DNA of 64,000 nucleotides. It comes from Stutzerimonas kunmingensis. GTDB taxonomy: Bacteria; Pseudomonadota; Gammaproteobacteria; Pseudomonadales; Pseudomonadaceae. The stretch is from assembly GCF_021432085.1 (NCBI RefSeq), contig NZ_CP090366.1, positions 3,162,001 to 3,226,000 on the forward strand, written 5' to 3'. Numbering within the stretch: position 1 is the stretch's first letter; the number at the start of each line of letters is the position of its first letter. Both the position numbers and the translations under genes were made by a program. The notes beneath the pieces are model-generated. The model saw nothing but the letters and a program-made list of their open reading frames with translations. It was not told the origin of the DNA and searched no databases. This document shows positions 9,029 to 19,105 of this stretch, in pieces.

Positions 9029-10033
9029 TTAAGAGTGATCGGGCAGCAATCGCGCCAACTGGCCGTCGAACCAGGTGACGAAAGCCGCAGAAGGTACGGC
9101 GTGCACCTGAAGATATGACCAACCCGGCGGTGCGAATGCCCGGCATTTCACCGCATCCTTCTCGGTCATCACCAACGGCAGGGCTGGGCTGAACTCCAGC
9201 TGCTCCTGGCTGTAGGCGGCGTGATCGGCGAAGGGGTGCGGAATCGGACGCCAGTGTAGCGTTTCGAGCGTGGTGAAGAAACGCTGCGGGTTGCCGATGC
9301 CAGCCACCGCGTGCAGCAGCTGGCCGGCGGGAAAGTGATCGAGAGGCCAGCGCTCGCCGGAGCACAGTTCGACCAGCGCGACCGGCTTGAGGCTGAACGC
9401 ATAGCCGTCGGCGGTATCCGAATCGGTGCCGTTGACCAGCACAGCATCCACGCTATTCAGGCGTTCGGCCGGTTCGCGCAAGGGGCCAGCCGGCAGGCAG
9501 CGCCTGTTGCCCAGCCCGCGTGCCGCGTCGATCAGTACGAGTTCGAGGTCCCTGGCCAGCCGATAGTGCTGCAGGCCATCATCGGAAAGGATCAGGTCAA
9601 GCGATTCGGTCTCCAGCAGGCACCGTACCGCGCGTGATCGGTCGGGATCTATCATCAGCGGTACGCCGGTACGCTGCACGATCAACAGCGGCTCGTCGCC
9701 TGATTGCTCCGCCGAGTGTTCGGGTTGAACGCGCCAGGGCAGCGCCGACGGCTTGGCACCGTAGCCGCGGCTGACGACGCCGACGCGCAGCCCGCGGCTA
9801 CGGCAATGCTCGATCAGCCAGAGAATCAGTGGAGTCTTGCCTGTTCCACCTACGGTGATGTTACCCACCACGATGACCGGCACTGGTGCGCGATAGGCAG
9901 CGCTTTCACCTTTGAGAAAGCGCCGTCGCTTTGCCTCGACCACGCGCCGATAGAGTAGCTCCAGCGGAGCCAGCACACATAGGGCCGGATGCCCCTGATA
10001 CCAGGCGCGTTGCAGGCGATCGGCGAATGACAT
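9029..10033 (-). CDS. lpxK: Tetraacyldisaccharide 4'-kinase
   Basis: LpxK adds the 4'-phosphate to the lipid A disaccharide at the cytoplasmic face of the inner membrane, the sixth step of the Raetz pathway. The 334-residue sequence has a hydrophobic N-terminal anchor ([15 protein letters not shown]) and the Walker A motif VGGTGKT at about 61-67. The conserved [11 protein letters not shown] segment follows. Its start overlaps the exbD stop by one base (TGATG), so it is co-transcribed with exbB-exbD, a usual Pseudomonas arrangement. Confidence 0.97.
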   Translation of the reverse strand: MSFADRLQRAWYQGHPALCVLAPLELLYRRVVEAKRRRFLKGESAAYRAPVPVIVVGNITVGGTGKTPLILWLIEHCRSRGLRVGVVSRGYGAKPSALPWRVQPEHSAEQSGDEPLLIVQRTGVPLMIDPDRSRAVRCLLETESLDLILSDDGLQHYRLARDLELVLIDAARGLGNRRCLPAGPLREPAERLNSVDAVLVNGTDSDTADGYAFSLKPVALVELCSGERWPLDHFPAGQLLHAVAGIGNPQRFFTTLETLHWRPIPHPFADHAAYSQEQLEFSPALPLVMTEKDAVKCRAFAPPGWSYLQVHAVPSAAFVTWFDGQLARLLPDHS

Positions 10034-10461
10034 CAGGGAGAGGCCTGCGCCTCGACCGTGGTGATGCGCAGTTGGCCGAAGCCCAGCTTGCCGGCGGCAT
10101 CCATCGCGGTGATCACCGCCTGATGCGGGGTCTTGCCATCGGCGCTGATGACCATCGGCAGCCGATTGTCGCCGCCTGATTCCTTGCTCAACGCCGCCAT
10201 CAGCGAATTGAGGTCGCTCTTCAGTAGCGCTTTGCCGTTGAGCGAATAATTGCCTGCCACGTCGATCAGCACTTCCAGCTGGCGGACCTCGGCATCCTGC
10301 GGCGGTGTACCGCTGGCGGCTTCCGGAAGATCGACCTTGAGCTGCGTTTCACGGGTGAAGGTCGTGGTGACCACGAAGAACAACAGCAGAATGAAGACCA
10401 CGTCGATCAGCGGTGCCAGCCCAATCTCCACGTTCTCCCGGGGTTTGCGACGGAATTTCAC
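10033..10461 (-). CDS. exbD: ExbD/TolR-type proton-channel subunit
   Basis: A 142-residue protein with a short cytoplasmic N-terminus ([20 protein letters not shown]), one membrane helix ([15 protein letters not shown]) carrying the conserved Asp just before it (PLIDVVF), and a periplasmic domain. ExbD with ExbB harvests proton-motive force for TonB-dependent or related envelope transport. It overlaps exbB by 4 bp. No tonB gene is adjacent, so the partner that it energises is not defined here. Confidence 0.94.
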   Translation of the reverse strand: MKFRRKPRENVEIGLAPLIDVVFILLLFFVVTTTFTRETQLKVDLPEAASGTPPQDAEVRQLEVLIDVAGNYSLNGKALLKSDLNSLMAALSKESGGDNRLPMVISADGKTPHQAVITAMDAAGKLGFGQLRITTVEAQASP

Positions 10462-11090
10462 GCCTTGTCCTCACCGAGATCGACATCGCGGTCGCCCTGC
10501 ACCACTTCCACCAGCTTGATCGCTTCCTGCTCCATGCCAACGACCAGCTCGTCGACGCGGCGTTGCAGAAAACGATGGAAGAACAGCGCTGGGATACCGA
10601 CCATCAGGCCCGCCGCGGTGGTGATCAGCGCTTTGGCGATGCCGCCGGCGAGCAGGGGCGCATTGGCCATGCCCGAGTCCATGAAGGCACTGAAGATTTC
10701 GATCATGCCCAGCACCGTACCCAGCAGGCCGAGCAAGGGCGCGATGCCGGCAATGGTGCCCAGCGCGTTGAGGTAACGCTCGAGGTCGTGAACGACCCTG
10801 GCCGCGGCTTCCTCGATGCATTCCTTCATGATCTCGCGACCACGCTTGGAGTTGCTGAGGCCGGCGGCAAGAATCTCACCCAAAGGCGAATCCGCGCGCA
10901 GTTCCTTGAGCTTCTGGTTGCTGAGTTTCTTGTCCTTGATCCACTTCCACACCTGGCCAAGCAGATGCGGCGGCGTGACACGACTCGGGCGCAGCGTCCA
11001 CAGGCGCTCAGCAACGATGCCGGCGGCGGCGATGGAACACATGATGATTGGCAGCATTATCCAGCCGCCTGCTTTGACCAGCTCCCACAC
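10458..11090 (-). CDS. exbB: ExbB/MotA/TolQ-type proton-channel subunit
   Basis: A 210-residue protein with three hydrophobic segments: an N-terminal helix (GGWIMLPIIMCSIAAAGIVAE) and two helices in the conserved region around GTIAGIAPLLGLLGTVLGMI and LITTAAGLMVGIPALFFHRF. This matches the MotA/TolQ/ExbB family, the stator-like channel that partners with ExbD. It is the first gene of the operon exbB-exbD-lpxK-Trm112-kdsB-ptp-murB, and is separated from comEC by 71 bp. Confidence 0.94.
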   Translation of the reverse strand: MWELVKAGGWIMLPIIMCSIAAAGIVAERLWTLRPSRVTPPHLLGQVWKWIKDKKLSNQKLKELRADSPLGEILAAGLSNSKRGREIMKECIEEAAARVVHDLERYLNALGTIAGIAPLLGLLGTVLGMIEIFSAFMDSGMANAPLLAGGIAKALITTAAGLMVGIPALFFHRFLQRRVDELVVGMEQEAIKLVEVVQGDRDVDLGEDKA

Positions 11091-11161
11091 GAGATGAATC
11101 CCCCTCGAAAAAGTGGCGCCACTCTAGCATAGGGTCGCGGGGTCGCCGACGGCCGCCGTTC

Positions 11162-13387
11162 TCATTTTTCCCGCCAAAACCGACGTTCCGCACGCTGTAT
11201 CTCCGCCACCGAGAAATCGCCGAGATCGATGCGGATCGCGCCGTGCAAGGCGGTGTCGTAAACGTCGATTGCGGACGCTTCGAGGCGAGCGGTCACAGTC
11301 GGATGAGGATGACCGAAAGCGTTGTGCAGGCTGCGCGAGATCAGCGCGGCGCTCGGTTCCACCGCTCGCAGGAATGGCTCCGACGATGAGCTGCGGCTGC
11401 CGTGATGAGGCAATAGCAACCACTGCGCCTTTACATCCTGTCCGCTGAGCAGCAACGCCTGCTCCGCGGCCTGATCGATATCGCCGGTAAGCAGCACCCG
11501 TTCGCCATTGGCCTCGACCAGCAGAACGCATGACGTCTGATTGCTTTCCCGGGCCGCCTGCCATTGCCAGAGACTGAAACGCACGCCGTTCCACCGCCAC
11601 TCGGCACCGTTTTCACAGGGCTTGGCATTCAGATCGGTCGCATGTCGTTGCGGCTCCCCACTGACGGTCCGCGCGACCGGAAGCAGTCGACGGATCGCCT
11701 GAGCGCCACCGGAATGATCGTTATCCGCATGGCTCAGCAGCAGTATGTCCAGCCTCTTCACGCCCAGGCTTCGCAGCGACGGGAACACGACACGCTCGCC
11801 GGTATCGAAATCACCCTGTCTCGGTCCCGCATCGTAGAGCAACGCGTGCTCCCGGGTCCGCACCAGTACCGAAAGCCCCTGCCCCACATCCAGCACCGAG
11901 ACCTGCGCCCGTCCTTCGGCTACTTCGGAATACGGCGGATACACCAACGGCGCCAGGAGCACCAGTCCGAGCGCACGCACCGGCACACCTGACGGCAATA
12001 ACATCAACAGCACACCCAGCCCAATCATCAGCAAGGCCCAGATGGGTATACCGACCGCCAGCCAGGCGGGTTGCCAGGTAGCCATGGCGGACAGCAGCTC
12101 CAACAGCAGCGCCAGCGAGGTGCCGACCAACCAGAGTAGCGTCTCGCCGATAGCGCCCAACGGCAGAAGCAACGTACCGAGCAGCGCGAAGGGAACGGTG
12201 AGGCTTACCCAGGGTACGGCAATCAGATTGGCCAAAGGCCCGCTGGCGCTGACCGGCAGTCCCAACGTCAGTAACAGAGGCAGCAGGCCGAGGGAAGCTG
12301 CCCATTGGGCGCGCGTCAGCGTCGCCCACCACTTCCATCGGCCGAGCCGACCGGAGAACGCCAGCGCGAGCACCGCAACGGCCCCGAATGAGAGCCAAAA
12401 CCCCGGCTGCAACGAGACCAGGGGATCGACCAGCAGGACACCATTCAGCGCCAGCAACAGCGGCTGCCAGACACCCAGATGACGAAAGCGCAAGCGCCAG
12501 AGCAGGACCACGGCGACCATGAGACACGCACGACGCACCGGCACATCGAACCCCGCGAGCCATCCATAGGAAAGCGCACCAGCGAGAGCCAACGCGCATG
12601 CGCATGGAAGCCAGGGCCAACGGCTGGGCCAGAAGCCCCATCGAGCTGCTAGCGCAACCAGTCCGTATAGCAAGCCAGCCAGCATGCCGATGTGCTGTCC
12701 CGATATGACCATCAGGTGCACCGTGCCGGTGTCCTGCAACACCTGCCAATCCTCACGACTCAGGCCGGAGTCATCACCGACCACCAGTGCCGCGATCGCG
12801 CCTTGTCGACCGGACGCGGAGACCTCCATCAGACGGAGCCTCAAGCGGTCGCGCCAACTATTCACGGAGTGCGGCGCGAAGAGGCGCTCTCCCGCCTTGA
12901 CCGAACCGGTCGCGCCAATGCGACGCGCCAGCAACCAGGCTTCGTAGTCGAACGCATGCGGATTGACCAGGCCACGCGGACGTTTCAGTCGAGCCGCAAG
13001 CCGCCAACGCTCGCCGGCCCGCACTTGCGGGCCGCCGTACCAGGACAGACGCACCTTCGATGGCAGCCCAGCATGCCTCGACTCGATATCCTCCAACTCG
13101 AAGCGCACGACATCGCCCGTGCTGGTGGGCAATCCACTGACCGTCCCCTGGATCCAGTATGTCCGGCCATCTTGCGAAACGGGCAGGCGATCATCAATGG
13201 CACTCTGGCACTGCCAGCATGCCCAGGCGAACCCGAGGAGAAGCAACCCAGACGACGCCCAGCGCCGACGCGAAAGCAGCAAGCCCCCCAGCACGCCAAG
13301 CACGCACAAGATCCAGACAGAGGGCAACGCCGGTAAGAAACGGGGCAAGACGAGGCCTGCCGCGAGCGCCAACATCCATGTGCGCAT
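11162..13387 (-). CDS. comEC: DNA internalisation competence protein ComEC/Rec2
   Basis: ComEC forms the inner-membrane channel that takes up single-stranded DNA in natural transformation. The ~741-residue protein has hydrophobic segments at the N-terminus, a competence domain with many further helices in the middle (GDDSGLSREDWQVLQDTGTVH, then VISGQHIGMLAGLLYG), and a C-terminal metallo-beta-lactamase domain (LLSHADNDHSGGAQ, then LLPHHGSRSSS). The ATG at 13387 is preferred because AGGAGT lies 9 bases upstream; a further in-frame ATG is at 13411. It is intact, consistent with the known transformability of P. stutzeri. Confidence 0.96.
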   Translation of the reverse strand: MRTWMLALAAGLVLPRFLPALPSVWILCVLGVLGGLLLSRRRWASSGLLLLGFAWACWQCQSAIDDRLPVSQDGRTYWIQGTVSGLPTSTGDVVRFELEDIESRHAGLPSKVRLSWYGGPQVRAGERWRLAARLKRPRGLVNPHAFDYEAWLLARRIGATGSVKAGERLFAPHSVNSWRDRLRLRLMEVSASGRQGAIAALVVGDDSGLSREDWQVLQDTGTVHLMVISGQHIGMLAGLLYGLVALAARWGFWPSRWPWLPCACALALAGALSYGWLAGFDVPVRRACLMVAVVLLWRLRFRHLGVWQPLLLALNGVLLVDPLVSLQPGFWLSFGAVAVLALAFSGRLGRWKWWATLTRAQWAASLGLLPLLLTLGLPVSASGPLANLIAVPWVSLTVPFALLGTLLLPLGAIGETLLWLVGTSLALLLELLSAMATWQPAWLAVGIPIWALLMIGLGVLLMLLPSGVPVRALGLVLLAPLVYPPYSEVAEGRAQVSVLDVGQGLSVLVRTREHALLYDAGPRQGDFDTGERVVFPSLRSLGVKRLDILLLSHADNDHSGGAQAIRRLLPVARTVSGEPQRHATDLNAKPCENGAEWRWNGVRFSLWQWQAARESNQTSCVLLVEANGERVLLTGDIDQAAEQALLLSGQDVKAQWLLLPHHGSRSSSSEPFLRAVEPSAALISRSLHNAFGHPHPTVTARLEASAIDVYDTALHGAIRIDLGDFSVAEIQRAERRFWREK

Positions 13388-13537
13388 GCTTTTTCGACTC
13401 CTGGAATCCATTCCGGGACCGCTGTGGGCGGATGGTCAATTTGTCGCGGGCGTAGACCTAATGTCACAAAACTCCTGTCAGCGCCGCATCGCGATTCGAG
13501 GCATAATCGCCGGGCTGCAGCCTGCCAGAGAACCTTC

Positions 13538-14053
13538 ATGCCGCGTCGCTTTTTCAAACGCTACATGCCGCACCCCGATCGCATCAAGACTAACAAGTCC
13601 CTGCGTTTTCTCGGCGCGCTGATTCACGATCCCAATCTCTGGCATCTCAATAGGCACTCGGTGGCGCGAGCCATGGCTATCGGCCTGTTTTGGGCGATGA
13701 TTCCGATGCCCATGCAGATGCTCGCGGCGGCCGTCTGTGCGCTTCCCGCGAGAGCCAATCTGCCCATCGCGGTAGGTTTGGTCTGGCTGACCAACCCGCT
13801 GACCATGCCTCCGGTGTTCTATTGCAATTACAAGGTCGGAACCTGGCTGCTGGATACACCGGCCTCTGACATGCCGGCAGAATTGAGCCTGGCCTGGGTA
13901 AGTCACATGCTGCAGCACAACTGGCAGCCGCTGTATCTGGGCTCGCTGGTTTCGGGCGTCGTTTTCGCCATTCTCGGCTACGTTCTAACTCAGGCCTACT
14001 GGCGCTGGTGGGTCGGGCGCAGCTGGCGCCGGCGACAGAACGGCCGGCGCTAA
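13538..14053 (+). CDS. DUF2062 domain membrane protein
   Basis: A 171-residue protein starting MPRRFFKRYMPHPDRI. It has the DUF2062 pattern: a basic N-terminus, SVARAMAIGLFWAMIPMPMQM, then VGLVWLTNPLTMPPVFYCNYKVG, and a final membrane helix (LGSLVSGVVFAILGYVLT) followed by an Arg-rich tail. Function is unknown; members are small inner-membrane proteins often found beside comEC or lol genes in Pseudomonas. It is divergent from comEC and convergent with lolE, with only 6 bp to the lolE stop. Confidence 0.9.
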   Translation: MPRRFFKRYMPHPDRIKTNKSLRFLGALIHDPNLWHLNRHSVARAMAIGLFWAMIPMPMQMLAAAVCALPARANLPIAVGLVWLTNPLTMPPVFYCNYKVGTWLLDTPASDMPAELSLAWVSHMLQHNWQPLYLGSLVSGVVFAILGYVLTQAYWRWWVGRSWRRRQNGRR

Positions 14054-14059
14054 CGGCCA

Positions 14060-15307
14060 TCACTCGTAGCGCAGTGCCTCGGCCGGCTGGGTCTGCGCGG
14101 CTCGCCATGCCGGATAGAGCGTAGCCAAGAAGCTCAAGGTCAGCGCCGCGACCGATACCAGCACCACGTCCTCCAGACGCAGCTCCGATGGCAGGGTGCT
14201 GATGAAGTAGACGTCGGAACTAAAGATATGCTGGCCTGACACTTTTTCCAGCCAGGCCACCAGAGCACTTACGTTCAGCGCACCGAGTACGCCCAGAATC
14301 ACGCCTATCACGGTGCCACTGAAGCCAATGATGCTGCCCTGAACCATGAAGATCGCCATGATCTGCCGTGGAGTCGCGCCAAGCGTGCGCAGAATCGCGA
14401 TATCGGCTCGCTTGTCGGCAACGACCATGATCAGCGTCGCAATGATATTGAAGGCAGCCACCGCAACGATCAGCATCAACAACAGGCCAATCATGGTCTT
14501 TTCCATCTTCATCGCGCTGAATAGGCTGCCCTGCGTATAAGACCAGTCCTCCACGCGGTAGCCATCACCGAGCATTTCAGCCACCTGCGCTGCCACTTCC
14601 GGCGCCCGATACAGGTCGCTCAGCTTGAGCCGCACGCCCTGCACCTGCTGCGGCGCCCAACGATGGATCTGCGCAGCATCGGCGCGGTGGATCATCCCCA
14701 GGCTGCCGTCCAGGTCGGCGCCCACCTTGAAAACGCCAACCACATTCAGCCGCTGCATGCGAGGCGTGACTCCACCGGGCGAGGAGCTCACTTCCGGCAC
14801 GATCAGCGTCAACTTGTCGCCCAGCTTCAGACCGAAGCGCCGGGCGGTCATCAAGCCGATGATGACGCCGAACTCACCCGGTTTCAGCGCATCCAGACTG
14901 CCCCCGACGAGGCGATCACCGACGATGGAAACATCCGCCTCAGCCTGCGGATCGATACCGCTGATCTGAATCGGCTGCATGCTGCCCTTGAATGACAGCA
15001 TGCCTTCGAGCTGGGTGACGGGTGCGCTGCCGACAATCTGAGGATGCGCCGACAGGCGCGACGCAACGGCCTGCCAGTCGTCCAATGGCTGATCACCGAT
15101 GACGGTGGCGTGGGACACCATCCCGAGAATGCGCGAACTCATCTCGCGCTGAAATCCGTTCATCACGGACAGGACCATGATCATCGCCAACACGCCAAGT
15201 GCCAGGCCGATCAGCGAGGTCAGGGAGATGAACGAGATGAAATGGTTGCGCCGCTTGGCACGGGTGTAGCGGCTGCCGATAAAGACACTCAGAGGCCTGA
15301 ACATCAT
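14060..15307 (-). CDS. lolE: Lipoprotein-releasing ABC transporter permease (second copy)
   Basis: A 415-residue permease of the LolCDE exporter, which detaches outer-membrane lipoproteins from the inner membrane and passes them to LolA. There is one N-terminal helix, a large periplasmic domain, then three helices with the conserved [24 protein letters not shown] loop that contacts LolD. The other permease in the cluster shares both ends of its sequence ([10 protein letters not shown] at the start, [22 protein letters not shown] at the end). Assignment as LolE follows gene order lolC-lolD-lolE. Two ATGs stand in tandem at 15307 and 15304, overlapping the lolD stop. Confidence 0.93.
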   Translation of the reverse strand: MMFRPLSVFIGSRYTRAKRRNHFISFISLTSLIGLALGVLAMIMVLSVMNGFQREMSSRILGMVSHATVIGDQPLDDWQAVASRLSAHPQIVGSAPVTQLEGMLSFKGSMQPIQISGIDPQAEADVSIVGDRLVGGSLDALKPGEFGVIIGLMTARRFGLKLGDKLTLIVPEVSSSPGGVTPRMQRLNVVGVFKVGADLDGSLGMIHRADAAQIHRWAPQQVQGVRLKLSDLYRAPEVAAQVAEMLGDGYRVEDWSYTQGSLFSAMKMEKTMIGLLLMLIVAVAAFNIIATLIMVVADKRADIAILRTLGATPRQIMAIFMVQGSIIGFSGTVIGVILGVLGALNVSALVAWLEKVSGQHIFSSDVYFISTLPSELRLEDVVLVSVAALTLSFLATLYPAWRAAQTQPAEALRYE

Positions 15308-16017
15308 TCGACCACCAGACGTCCGTCTTCCAACCGCAGAATCTGATCCATCTGCGCGGCAAGCTGACGGTCATGGGTAACCACCAGGAAGGCGGTCTGC
15401 AACGACTTGCTGAGCTCCAGCATGAGGTCCTGGATGCCTTGCGCCGTGTGATGGTCAAGGTTTCCGGTAGGTTCGTCGAGCAGTACCAGCGCCGGCTCGT
15501 TCACCAGCGCCCGTGCAATCGCCACACGCTGGCGTTCACCGCCCGAGAGCTCCGCCGGCTTGTGCTCTAGGCGATGCCCGAGTCCGACACGCGTCAACAG
15601 CGCAGCGGCCTTCTGCCGCGCTTCCGGGATCGGCGTCCGCCCGATCAGCAACGGCATGCAGACGTTCTCCAGTGCAGTGAATTCGGCGAGCAGGTGATGG
15701 AACTGGTAAACGAAGCCCAGCGCTCGGTTACGCAATAACCCGCGATCCTTTTCGTTGAGCGCCGAAAGCTCTTCACCGGCCAGCCAGACACTGCCCTCAC
15801 TGGGCGTATCCAGCCCGCCAAGCAGGTTCAACAGGGTGCTCTTGCCCGAGCCGGAACTGCCGACGATGGCAACGCGCTGCCCCGGGAACAACTCGAGTTG
15901 CAGGCCGGACAGCACTTCCACCGACTCCGGACCCTGGTCGTAGCGTTTGCCAAGATTGCGGCAGCTCAGCACCGCGTGCTTTTGCGAAGAAAGCTCGTTC
16001 ATAACCTGTTCACTCAT
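15304..16017 (-). CDS. lolD: Lipoprotein-releasing ABC transporter ATPase
   Basis: A 237-residue ABC ATPase of the LolCDE complex. Walker [10 protein letters not shown] is near residues 53-61, the [15 protein letters not shown] signature near 150-164 and Walker [13 protein letters not shown] just after. It powers lipoprotein release at the cytoplasmic face. It overlaps lolC by 8 bp upstream and lolE by a few bases downstream, so all three are expressed as one unit. Confidence 0.97.
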   Translation of the reverse strand: MSEQVMNELSSQKHAVLSCRNLGKRYDQGPESVEVLSGLQLELFPGQRVAIVGSSGSGKSTLLNLLGGLDTPSEGSVWLAGEELSALNEKDRGLLRNRALGFVYQFHHLLAEFTALENVCMPLLIGRTPIPEARQKAAALLTRVGLGHRLEHKPAELSGGERQRVAIARALVNEPALVLLDEPTGNLDHHTAQGIQDLMLELSKSLQTAFLVVTHDRQLAAQMDQILRLEDGRLVVE

Positions 16018-17257
16018 AACGTAGCGCGTCTGCCGGCTGGGTGCGCGCAGCGCGCCAGGCCGGATACAGGGTCGCGAGGAAACTCAGGACCAGCGCAGCA
16101 ACACAGACCTGGATGACGTCGGCCGCCATCAGCCGTGACGGCAGATAGTCGATGAAATAGACGTCGGCGCTGAGAAACTTGTGTCCGATCAGGCGTTCCA
16201 GGGCAGCGATCCAGCTGCTGACATTGACCGCCGTGAACATGCCCAGCAGCGCCCCGACCAAGGTGCCGACGACGCCGATCACCGTACCCTGGACCATGAA
16301 TATCGCCATGATCTGTTTCGGCGTCGCGCCCAGCGTGCGAAGGATGGCGATATCGCCGCGCTTGTCGGTTACTACCATCACTAGCGTCGAAATGATGTTG
16401 AACGCCGCCACCGCCACGATCAGCAGCAGCAACAGTCCGATCATGGCCTTCTCCATGCGAATCGCCTGGTACAGGTTGCCATGGGTGCGGGTCCAGTCAC
16501 GGGAATAGAAATCATCGCCGAGCTGGCCGGCCAGCTCCCAGGCAATGCGCGGCGCCTGGAACAGGTCGTCGAAACGCAGACGAACCCCCTGGACCTGGTC
16601 CGGCTTCCAGCGCTGCAGCCGTGCTATGTCAGCGATGTTCGCCAGCGCAACGTAGCCATCGATCTCGCCGGCTCCGACATGAAAGATTCCGGTCACGGTA
16701 AAACGCTTCATGCGCGGGAACATCCCAGCTGGAGTCACGATGACTTCGGGCGCCACGAAGGTGATCTTGTCCCCCACGCCGACACCGAGCTTGGTCGCAG
16801 CCTTGTCACCGATGACGATGCCGAACTCGCCTGCGGCGAGATCGTCCAGCGAACCTTCACGGAAAAACTGGTCGATGATCGAAACCCGCCGTTCGGCCTC
16901 GGGGTCCACGGCGTTGATCAGGATTTTGGTCACCTGCCCCTGATGGGTCAGCAACCCCTGGCTTTGAATGAAAGGTGCCGTCGCCGCGACCTGGGAGTGC
17001 CCTTCGAGGCGCTTCCCAAGTGTCTGCCAGTCGCCGATTGGCGTCGGGCTTTCGATCGTCGCATGGGGCACCATGCCCAACACGCGGGTACGCATCTCGT
17101 GATCAAAGCCGTTCATCACGGAAAGCACGACGATCATCACCAGCACACCCAGGGCGAGCCCGATCATGGATGTCAGGGAGATGAAGGAGACGAAGAGGCT
17201 ACGACGTCTGGCGCGGGTGTAACGCGCGCCGATAAAGACGGACAGCGGTCTGAACAT
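16010..17257 (-). CDS. lolC: Lipoprotein-releasing ABC transporter permease (first copy)
   Basis: A 415-residue permease, same topology as LolE: N-terminal helix ([32 protein letters not shown]), periplasmic domain, and three C-terminal helices with [25 protein letters not shown]. As first gene of the cluster it is named LolC. It is the promoter-proximal gene, divergent from the PilZ gene over a 99-bp gap. Confidence 0.93.
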   Translation of the reverse strand: MFRPLSVFIGARYTRARRRSLFVSFISLTSMIGLALGVLVMIVVLSVMNGFDHEMRTRVLGMVPHATIESPTPIGDWQTLGKRLEGHSQVAATAPFIQSQGLLTHQGQVTKILINAVDPEAERRVSIIDQFFREGSLDDLAAGEFGIVIGDKAATKLGVGVGDKITFVAPEVIVTPAGMFPRMKRFTVTGIFHVGAGEIDGYVALANIADIARLQRWKPDQVQGVRLRFDDLFQAPRIAWELAGQLGDDFYSRDWTRTHGNLYQAIRMEKAMIGLLLLLIVAVAAFNIISTLVMVVTDKRGDIAILRTLGATPKQIMAIFMVQGTVIGVVGTLVGALLGMFTAVNVSSWIAALERLIGHKFLSADVYFIDYLPSRLMAADVIQVCVAALVLSFLATLYPAWRAARTQPADALRYE

Positions 17258-17356
17258 AAGATCGACGGGTTCGCTGGCGGGGGAAAAAACAACATGCAGC
17301 TGACGTCACCGCGGGGCCTGATACACTCTGGCCATTACTGCATCCCGGGTATCGCC

Positions 17357-17929
17357 ATGCCGACACAAGACACTGAAGAACGCCGCGAATACTACCGTAT
17401 CGAGGATCGTGTGGCACTGGAAATCATCCCGGCCGACCAAGGCCAGGAGGCCGACGCAGCGCCCCTACCGCCGCTTTTCAGCCTGCTCGGCGAGCTGCAT
17501 CAGCTCGATTTCGAAGCGCAGCATTTGTTGCGGCAGATTGCCGAGAGCAATCGCACACTGGCCAACTACCTGAAGGTGCAGAACAAACGAATCGAACTTC
17601 TGGGCCAGGCACTGGCGCAGGATTTGCTGAAAGATCAGGGCGCACCGCAGCCGGTGATATTGTCCGAAGGCGGTATCAGCTTCGCCAGCGAGCAGCCCAA
17701 GGCTGAAAAAGAGGGGCTCACGCTGAAGCTGATTCTGCTGCCCCAGGGGCTTGGCCTTGTGCTGGCCGCGCGGGTCATCTACTGCACGCCGATGGATGAC
17801 GGGCGTTACGATATCGGCACAGAGTTCGAAGCGTTGACTGATGCACAGCGACAGTTGCTCGCACGACATATCCTGCAGAAACAGGCGCTGGAGCGGCGCC
17901 TGGCCCTGGAAAGCCTGCAAGGAGATTGA
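17357..17929 (+). CDS. PilZ-domain protein (possible c-di-GMP receptor)
   Basis: A 190-residue protein whose N-terminus ERREYYRIEDRVALEI carries the RxxxR element of PilZ domains, with the partner motif LSEGGISFAS further on. Together they form the c-di-GMP pocket in active members. It corresponds by position to the PilZ gene next to lolCDE in P. aeruginosa (PA2989, from memory). The start MPTQDTEERR at 17357 is preferred; the open frame extends upstream but is antisense to lolC. Cellular output is unknown. It is followed after 3 bp by a secreted protein gene. Confidence 0.85.
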   Translation: MPTQDTEERREYYRIEDRVALEIIPADQGQEADAAPLPPLFSLLGELHQLDFEAQHLLRQIAESNRTLANYLKVQNKRIELLGQALAQDLLKDQGAPQPVILSEGGISFASEQPKAEKEGLTLKLILLPQGLGLVLAARVIYCTPMDDGRYDIGTEFEALTDAQRQLLARHILQKQALERRLALESLQGD

Positions 17930-17932
17930 CCG

Positions 17933-18241
17933 ATGCGCCGCCTGGCGACTCTGCTGCTCGTACTGACATTCAGTCCCCCCCTGTTCGCCGAAGACATTCG
18001 GATACCTGTTGGCCAACAAGGCCTGCCGGAAATGACCATGCCGACTCGTGGCGACTCGAAGAACCAGGTTCTGGACCGCTTCGGCCTGGCCGATGAAGAG
18101 CGACCCGCCGTCGGCCAGCCGCCGATCACCCGCTGGGATTACCGGGAGTTTTCCGTGTACTTCGAAGGCGACCGGGTGATCAACAGCGTGCGCCATCATC
18201 AACGCACCCCATCACCCCCTAAGGAAGACTTGCAACCGTGA
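17933..18241 (+). CDS. Small secreted protein of unknown function
   Basis: A 102-residue protein with a clear signal peptide (MRRLATLLLVLTFSPPLFAED, cleavage after AxA-like LFA). The mature part has LDRFGLADEERPAVGQPPITRWDY and YFEGDRVINSV. The latter resembles the small outer-membrane-assembly fold of SmpA/BamE-like domains, where a G-P/W-Y-x-F motif precedes a short strand. I could not assign a family. It lies between the PilZ and glycerophosphodiesterase genes and overlaps the latter by GTGA, so the three are probably co-expressed. Confidence 0.8.
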   Translation: MRRLATLLLVLTFSPPLFAEDIRIPVGQQGLPEMTMPTRGDSKNQVLDRFGLADEERPAVGQPPITRWDYREFSVYFEGDRVINSVRHHQRTPSPPKEDLQP

Positions 18242-18960
18242 CACTCATCTACGGCCATCGCGGCGCCAAGGGCGAAGCGCCAGAAAACACCCTGGTGAGC
18301 TTCGAGCAATGCCTCCAGCACGGCGTGCGCCGCTGCGAGCTGGATCTGCATCTTTCCCGCGACGGCGAATTGATGGTCATCCACGACCCGACACTCAAGC
18401 GCACCACCGGTCGCCGGGGAAAAGTCCTGCAACATGATGCCGACGAGCTTGTGAACTACGACGCCCGGGAAGGCGGGCCTGGCTGGAAGACACCCAGCCC
18501 TATTCCGAGGCTGAGCGAGCTGTTCGAAAAATGCGATTTCGAGCACTGGCAGCTTGAGGTCAAGAGTGCTTCACGGGTGCGCGCCGCGCGTACGGTCATG
18601 GCGATCAAGGAGCTGGCCGAACAGCATCGGTTGCTCGATCGCATCACCGTCACGTCGAGTTCTCGTGAAGTCCTCCGCGCGCTGAACCGGCTGGCGCCGG
18701 AGATATCACGCGGGCTGGTAGCCGAGTACAACTGGCTAGACCCACTGAAGGTCGCCCGTCAATATGGCTGCAGCCTGCTGGCATTGAAGTGGACGCTGTG
18801 CACCCCGGAGCGCCTGGAAAAAGCGCGTAAACAGGGCCTGCATGTATCGGTGTGGACAGTCAATGAACCGGCCCTGATGCGCCGCTTGGCCGACTTCGGC
18901 GTCGACAGCCTGATCACCGACTACCCCGGCCTGGCTGTCAGTACGCTATCGCGATCCTGA
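18238..18960 (+). CDS. Glycerophosphodiester phosphodiesterase
   Basis: A 240-residue GDPD-family TIM-barrel enzyme without signal peptide, so cytoplasmic (UgpQ-like). The N-terminal IYGHRGAKGEAPENTLVSFEQ and ELDLHLSRDGELMVIHDPTLKRTT carry the catalytic His pair and the metal-binding Glu and Asp. It hydrolyses glycerophosphodiesters to glycerol 3-phosphate and an alcohol. The start is GTG, overlapping the previous stop. A strong hairpin (18983-19007) lies after its stop, shared with the convergent sthA gene. Confidence 0.93.
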   Translation: MTLIYGHRGAKGEAPENTLVSFEQCLQHGVRRCELDLHLSRDGELMVIHDPTLKRTTGRRGKVLQHDADELVNYDAREGGPGWKTPSPIPRLSELFEKCDFEHWQLEVKSASRVRAARTVMAIKELAEQHRLLDRITVTSSSREVLRALNRLAPEISRGLVAEYNWLDPLKVARQYGCSLLALKWTLCTPERLEKARKQGLHVSVWTVNEPALMRRLADFGVDSLITDYPGLAVSTLSRS

Positions 18961-18982
18961 CAGCCAACACACCGCGGCACGA

Positions 18983-19007
18983 TCCGGCAGCGCAGGCCGC
19001 TGCCGGA
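18983..19007. terminator. Hairpin between convergent glycerophosphodiesterase gene and sthA
   Basis: A perfect 10-bp stem, TCCGGCAGCG and CGCTGCCGGA, around a 5-base loop, 22 bp after one stop and 98 bp after the other. No T-run follows on either strand, so termination may not be purely intrinsic. A second, weaker stem (CTCCCG at 19032, CGGGAG at 19057) is nearby. Confidence 0.55.
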
Positions 19008-19105
19008 CTCACCCTCACCTGATCAGAAGCTCTCCCGGTTAGGCCAATGCCAATCACGGGAGTCGCCGCCCTCTCCAGCCGCCTCAGGCCAGCGGCCGGA
19101 GCTGC